Positions 59,304 through 64,000 of a stretch of 64,000 nt of DNA are shown here, piece after piece. The notes beneath the pieces were generated by a model that was given only the letters and a program-made list of their open reading frames with translations, did no database searches and had not been told where the DNA came from. The stretch's first letter is position 1. Each line of letters begins with the position of its first letter. Origin of the DNA: Zygnema circumcarinatum (taxonomy: Eukaryota > Streptophyta > Zygnematophyceae > Zygnematales > Zygnemataceae); NCBI GenBank assembly GCA_037447605.1, contig CM074817.1, forward strand, positions 1,472,174 through 1,536,173, written 5' to 3'. A program made the position numbers and the translations under genes.

Positions 59304-59638
59304 GGCGGCAGGATCCTGCAAAACCTAAAAACGCCAAACCGAGCACCACAAGAGTCAATGCTACCGTACTTCAACTTTACGACAAAACCTTTTTTAAGTG
59401 CATTGCTCTTGGCCTCCCCACTTGGTTTACATACAGAATGAAGGGCACTAAACTTAACACATATCACCCCCTACCAGACTTCGCTTCCCACACTCCATTC
59501 CCCCCTTCAACAGCCTCCTCTCTCTCCCTCCGTCTTCCGCCGCTCGTCCATTTGCCTTCCCCTCGACGGCCCGCCCTTCATCTCTCCCCGCCTTCATGAA
59601 TTCCGCGAGTTCCAAAATCCGCACAACATTCAGCGGCC

Positions 59639-59701
<63 letters not shown>

Positions 59702-61000
59702 CACTGCTCCTTTGTAGCAGAGGCAGGGCTTCTCCCACACACTAACTCACATATTGGACAACGATCCTCAGTACCTTCGACTCCCTCCTTTGATCGCGCA
59801 ACGCCGCCATGCCTCAGCCGCCTCTAGCTTCGTGCCTCCCCTCCCCACGCTCTGTTTTCCTTCTGCCACACTCTCTCTCCTCCTACCTCCCCTCTCTCTT
59901 CCCTATCGCTCTCTCTCGTCCACTCCCACTTCACCCTCCCTCCTTCCCATCCTCCCGCCCTCCCACCCTCTTTCCCTCCCTTTCTTCCTTTCTTTCCTTT
60001 CTTCTTCCCTCCCTCCCTCCCACCCACCCTCCCGTCCTCTCCCTCTCCCCGCGCCCCTTTTTCTGCTCCTTGCGCCGCCCCGCCCCTGACTCGACAGCCG
60101 CCACGTCAGGAATTGTGCCATCGTGGCAGGCTCTGATTGGCCCGCGCTTGTCGCTATGTGACGCCTCTCAGTCGAGCGCGCTCGCAAGTGCGAAAGGTGA
60201 AGCTCTCGCATACGTACAACGGAAACGATGATGTCAGCACGCGCGGGCTGCCCCCGTCCGGCCAAGAAAAGTTTTGTCGGTCCCCACAACGGACGATCTC
60301 AGAATCGACAAGACCGCACGGCACACTTTGAAGGTCCCCGCGCCGTCCAATAGGGCCAAACTCTGCACAAAGCGACGACGAAAGGCAAGCAAAGGAGCCA
60401 AAAAAGCAAACACGTGATCATGGTTCCCAATCGCGCGCCGCCACGTAACAACTAGGACCAATCGCTGCCCCGCGCGGTGCCGCGCTGGCTCGCGGCTGAC
60501 GACGCGCGGTGACCGCCGGTCGAGGTCGCTGCTCGCAGACAATTTGGCGGCGGCACCGGAAAGAAAAAAAGAAATCCGTACGGTAGCAGCTGGCCACGTC
60601 GGACAACTTAAATTCGGACACGTGGTAATAGATGATTGAATGTTGGCCGATCGGAATCTGGGTCACAGATTCGATCTGAAATCACGCTCGTTCTTGAGAT
60701 ATTCGGCGGATCTGCGTGCGTCAGTACAGGCTGGCGGAAGGAAATCTACAGAAAACGATAACGCAATCTTCTCGCTAGATTTCCCTCAAACCCCAAACAC
60801 GACCTTAACGGATCATTCCACGTCGGCTGGATTCTCCCATTGGTCGATCCACTCGCGGACCGGGGACGATCCGGGTCGCAATCGCAGGAGTGCGCAGGTT
60901 TCGTCCGTACAATGGCCCGCCTCAGGGCGTCTCTGTCCACGTCAGCACTCTGCATCCACGTGGCAGGAGTTCGCGGCAATCCGTTCTATGCCCGTGCGAT
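59304..61000 (-). promoter_or_regulatory. Upstream region of the mosaic gene
   Basis: 59641-59698 is (GA)n on plus. 59820-60060 is C/T-rich on plus, thus purine-rich on the gene's sense strand. 60100-60900 is GC-richer with CCAAT/ATTGG words (TGATTGGCCC near 60135, GTCCAATAGG near 60347, CCCATTGGTC near 60837) and CACGTGG/CCACGTGGC words near 60411, 60620 and 60956. No distinct TATA box. Overlapping open frames on both strands look like composition artefacts. Confidence 0.45.
59641..59698. repeat. (GA)n microsatellite
   Basis: Uninterrupted GA dinucleotides, 58 bp, about 340 bp upstream of the mosaic gene start codon. Confidence 0.97.
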
Positions 61001-61134
61001 GAAACAGTCACATGTCGCAGTCAAAAATGTTGAACGCTAATGACCGTCACATGGACAGTGCACATGTCGAAAATTTCCACAGAGAACATGTGGCCATGTT
61101 TGTCGTAGAACTGAGGAAGGGGAGCCCGGCCCGC

Positions 61135-61251
61135 CACAGAGAGAGGGAGGGAGGGAGCGAGGGAGGGAGGGAGGGAGGGAGGGAGCGAGGGAGGGAGGGA
61201 GGGAGCGAGGGAGGGAGGGAGGGAGCGAGGGAGGGAGGGAGGGAGGGAGGG
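61135..61251. repeat. (GGGA)n tetramer repeat with GCGA interruptions
   Basis: Tandem GGGA with GCGA at regular intervals, ending 46 bp before the TIR element. G-quadruplex potential on the plus strand. Confidence 0.95.
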
Positions 61252-61297
61252 AATGGTGCAGAGCGAGTGGGGGCGCGCGGTGGAGGTGGCTGCCTTC

Positions 61298-61533
61298 ACA
61301 GGTCGGACCATTAGACGAACCATTTGACTGGTTGCCAACCATTGGCGCCGGATCGCAACAACCATTCGAATGGTTCGGAACCAGTGGGTGCCAATGATTG
61401 GCAAACATTCGACTGGTTTGGAACCATCGGAGCCAATGCTTGGCAACCATTCGACTGGTTGCCAACCAGTAGACGTCCAACCATTGCCATCCAATGGTTA
61501 TCCAATGGTTGCCGATCCACTGGTCCGACCTGT
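61298..61533. mobile_element. MITE-like TIR element, copy 1 (236 bp)
   Basis: Perfect 13-bp terminal inverted repeats ACAGGTCGGACCA (61298-61310) and TGGTCCGACCTGT (61521-61533). The interior is an array of GGTTGCCAACCATT/CAACCATTCGAATGGTT-type words facing both ways. Same ends and interior as 50638-50788. No transposase and no clear target-site duplication. Confidence 0.85.
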
Positions 61534-61659
61534 GGCGGCCTTACAGGGAGACCGCTCACCGGTTTCGGATCGGCGAGTGTGAAATCTGAGGCCTTCCTTT
61601 GCCCGCCGTGCTGTGAAATATCGGACGTTGTTGGTACTGTACAAAGTTGGTAGTGAACG

Positions 61660-61955
61660 CTTCACACACGCAGGACGGGTCAAGGTTTTGGTCTTCCCTT
61701 GCAAACAACATGCTGTGCCTCAAAATCAAGTCATTTTGTGTGCCAGGCAAAAGGTAGTTCGTCCCAGCTCAAGGCCAGAGGTCGTTTTACCATGTTACAG
61801 AGGTTCAGGCAGACGGCTTTTCTACCGCAGGTTGTGGTCGGTCAGGAGAGCTAGCTTTACGATCACAGGGGTTTGCAGTTACTCTATGTATGCACAGATC
61901 TTCCCTTCTGATGGTCCCCAATAGCCTGTGTAGCGCTTGCAGGAATCATTGTAAC
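61660..61955. repeat. Dispersed repeat family 1, copy B
   Basis: Counterpart of 42580-42965 (same block order, fewer insertions). It begins ~130 bp after the TIR element. Confidence 0.85.
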
Positions 61956-62244
61956 GGCCATGCGTGCAAACGTGAAAGGAAGGGGTAAGCTTTGCAGTAC
62001 AAACTAGGAATGCCACAGAAAACGTACAATAGGAAGGTAAGTAAGAAAAAAATACACAAATGTACATGACTAAAAATTCACAAAAGAACTGCTACAAATA
62101 ATGCGCTCGTAATGACAGCGACCCGCACACGAACTATCTATCCTTCCTTCGTTCCTAATCTCTCCCCGGTTTACATGTAGGCCTGCAGTGAGTGCCAACC
62201 CTACAAACCCTAACCCCCTCCAAGCAGAGAGTGAGGTGCTGACG

Positions 62245-64000
62245 TCACTCCTTGAGCTCAATGGCCACCTTGTGGATGCTCTTCAGCCAAATTAGGGTTT
62301 CCCGGAGCCCCTCTTTGAGACTCCTTGGACGGTAGCCAAGCTCAGCGCAGGTGGAGGGGCTGCTGTACGCCCAGTCGTGTTGGAACACTCTCACTGTCTG
62401 CATCCAACGGAGGAGGAGAAGCCAATCATAATCATCCCTTCATCATAAACCAGCATGAGATAGCATACAGCGGGAAAAAGGAGAGGCTCATCGACTTGCT
62501 TTAAGATCAGATTTGCAACGGTACCATTATCACACAATTACGAATTAGTGATTGACTAAATTTGATAAAGTAAGCAAATAGTGACGGATTTTTCGGTCAT
62601 CGCAGGTGGTGATTAAGTGGCTGTTTATGCACGACTGCAGGTTTTTCAAATCCATGAAAGCCTTAAAAAGTTCAGAAAGGAGGTTCAAATTCCTTCCCCA
62701 TCTACTCCTGCCAACGGCAATCACACCAAACCTAGCATCCTCTTGGGATTCGAGACGAATAAAGAGCCATAGCTTGTAGATACATTACATTACAAATAAA
62801 GAGCGGTGACTGAATGTTTTGAAAGATAGGATTTTGCGCACCTCATGCGTTATGGTGGGTTGTGGTCCCCCCAAATAAGCAATCAGCACAGACAGAAACC
62901 CTATAGAGCGAGCCACAACAAAGGGAATATGAATGCTTGGAGGTGAAACTCCGGTCAATTCCTCCAAAGCCTTGAAGAAGTCCACAAAGGACCCGTTCTC
63001 TCCCACCAGCAAGTAGCGCTGCCCCGGTTTCCCCTTTTCCAATGCTGCTATGATGCCATCACATACGTCATCTACATAGACAAATGATGTCAACGATGTT
63101 CCTGCTCCGATGTATCCTGGGAAACGCCCCTTCAAGTGATCGCATATCTGGCAGAAGAAAACATACATTAGTAAATAATTAGTTTTAGCATTCTATACGT
63201 GGGAAGGGGATGGGGAGGGGGAAGAGGAGGGGGAAGGGGAGGGGGAGAGGGAGTGGGGGAAAGGGAAGGGGAGAGGGGGAGAAAGGGGAGGAGGGAGTTT
63301 GGAGGGGGGAGGGGGGGAGGGAGGAAGGGGGGAAGGGGGAAAGGGGGGGAGGAGAGGCTTTCATTTTTGCGTACTCAAGATAGTCACAGCCTCACGGAGA
63401 ATAGTGTACGCCTGCTATGACTTTAAGGTCCATAGTGACGAGCTCCAAATGAGAAAAAAAAACTCACTATTTGGGGCAAGAGATTTCCAGAGGTAAGCTC
63501 TCCTGCTCCGTATATCACTCCCGGATATACGGCCACAACGGGGAGGCCATCTTTGGCTGCGCGCTGAGCGATCCCATCACTCAACCACTTGGTGCGTTCA
63601 TACTCTGTGCAGAAGTCCTTTCCTGCATGGACCTAATCTCAATTCACAGTATATATCAGTCAGGCAAACATCAGACAATTACAAGGGATTCGCAACAATG
63701 CACATTCATAACCGAAGCGATAAATGGAGATCGGAATCCAGAAATGGAGATATTCTCATATGGTCATAGGTCATAGGGTTCCATGGAGGTGTGTCTGAAA
63801 TGACAAGTATAGAGGGTTAGGGTTTAACGAACCAGTATGCAGGAAGTCCCTGAGTGACGAACATTTTTACTTTAAAAATGAACACAAAAGCAAAAACGCA
63901 CTCTAAACTAGTCGTAATCATCATCATCAACAACCTTTACCTGCTCTTCATTCGCAACATAGCCGTCAGTAGGACCCAATGCAAAAAAGCTCGAAACGTG
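62245..64000 (-). CDS. FLDH-like NAD(P)-dependent reductase (extended SDR), C-terminal part
   Basis: Partial; the 5' end lies beyond the window. Exons on minus: 64000-63941 (open at the edge), 63632-63468, 63147-62842, 62397-62245 (stop TGA). Phases all 0. The catalytic Ser region is HVSSFFALGPTDGYVANEEQ and the Tyr-Lys pair is in CTEYERTKW (YxxxK). Then YPGVIYGAGELTSGN, FVYVDDVCDG, GQRYLLVGEN and C-terminal LGYRPRSLKEGL. This series matches plant NAD-dependent epimerase/dihydroflavonol-reductase-like proteins, closest in memory to farnesol dehydrogenase (FLDH). The Rossmann GxxGxxG is upstream, outside the window. The second visible intron holds the purine tract at 63199-63358. Substrate is uncertain. 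Confidence 0.85.
63199..63358. repeat. Intronic G-rich polypurine tract
   Basis: 160 bp of GGGGA/GGGAA words on plus with very few T, in an intron of a minus-strand gene. It has the same composition and strand bias as the tract at 2611-3417, but is shorter. Confidence 0.93.

Noticed and set aside
58833-59441. Plus-strand 202-codon open frame rich in Ser/Pro
   Set aside because: Lies in C/T-rich DNA opposite the first intron and signal-peptide exon of the mosaic gene; composition artefact.
61037-61494. Open frames with Leu-Pro-Pro-Ser or Gly-Arg-Glu repeats
   Set aside because: They are produced by the GGGA tetramer repeat and the TIR element; no start or splice context.

Overview
This window is nuclear DNA from a eukaryote of the green-plant lineage. 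Genes are split into many short exons with GT-AG introns and a few GC-AG introns. There is a tRNA-Tyr(GUA) with an intron next to the anticodon. The protein set is plant-like: a plastid-lumen FKBP, a HUB1/2-type histone H2B ubiquitin ligase, a plant-type epsin, a coilin with the plant C-terminal Tudor-like domain, and a farnesol-dehydrogenase-like SDR. Gene density (about nine protein genes in 64 kb) and one animal-like mosaic extracellular protein fit a streptophyte alga or other early-diverging green lineage better than a flowering plant. The species is inference. All exon models were built by hand from splice signals, reading phase and family resemblance.

Layout: 1-972 (+) is the 3' end of a class-3 lipase gene, convergent with a GT61 glycosyltransferase (1605-5121, -) that carries an ~800 bp G-rich polypurine block in an intron. 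After a gene-poor 2.7 kb come a chloroplast FKBP (7832-9912, -), a 19-exon HUB/BRE1 gene (12595-20598, -) and a 12-exon epsin (21923-27659, -). tRNA-Tyr lies at 29024-29107 (+). Coilin (29805-35554, -) is divergent from an ATRIP/SUV2-like gene (35884-42289, +) across 329 bp. Next is 1.9 kb of dispersed repeats, then a very large mosaic gene (44213-59303, -), then a promoter and repeat region with a TIR element, and finally the 3' part of an FLDH-like reductase (62245-64000, -).

The standout is the 15-kb gene at 44213-59303. It encodes a secreted protein of roughly 1,730 residues with the order: signal peptide, three PAN/apple-like domains, three F-type-lectin (F5/8C-like) domains, a fourth PAN, a proline-arginine linker, a plant-type LRR domain on 72-nt exons, an EGF module, a papain-type (C1A) protease with its Cys/His/Asn residues, two more EGF modules and four LysM domains. 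The signal-peptide exon ends in phase 1, the next nine exons (four PAN, three lectin, linker, LRR N-cap) are symmetrical phase 1-1, and reading phases agree along nearly the whole chain. This supports one gene built by exon shuffling. Two junctions (about 47.4-47.7 kb and 52.1-52.5 kb) are unresolved. A glycan-binding, wall- or matrix-associated protease is my inference; I know of no named family with this order.

Other unusual structure: a 66-bp x 8 tandem repeat made of a splice acceptor and exon start; two short elements sharing 13-bp terminal inverted repeats; a TGCGA array phased at 10 bp; a GTAC array at 8-10 bp; purine-rich sense strands at the 5' ends of several minus-strand genes; and a likely 14-nt micro-exon.
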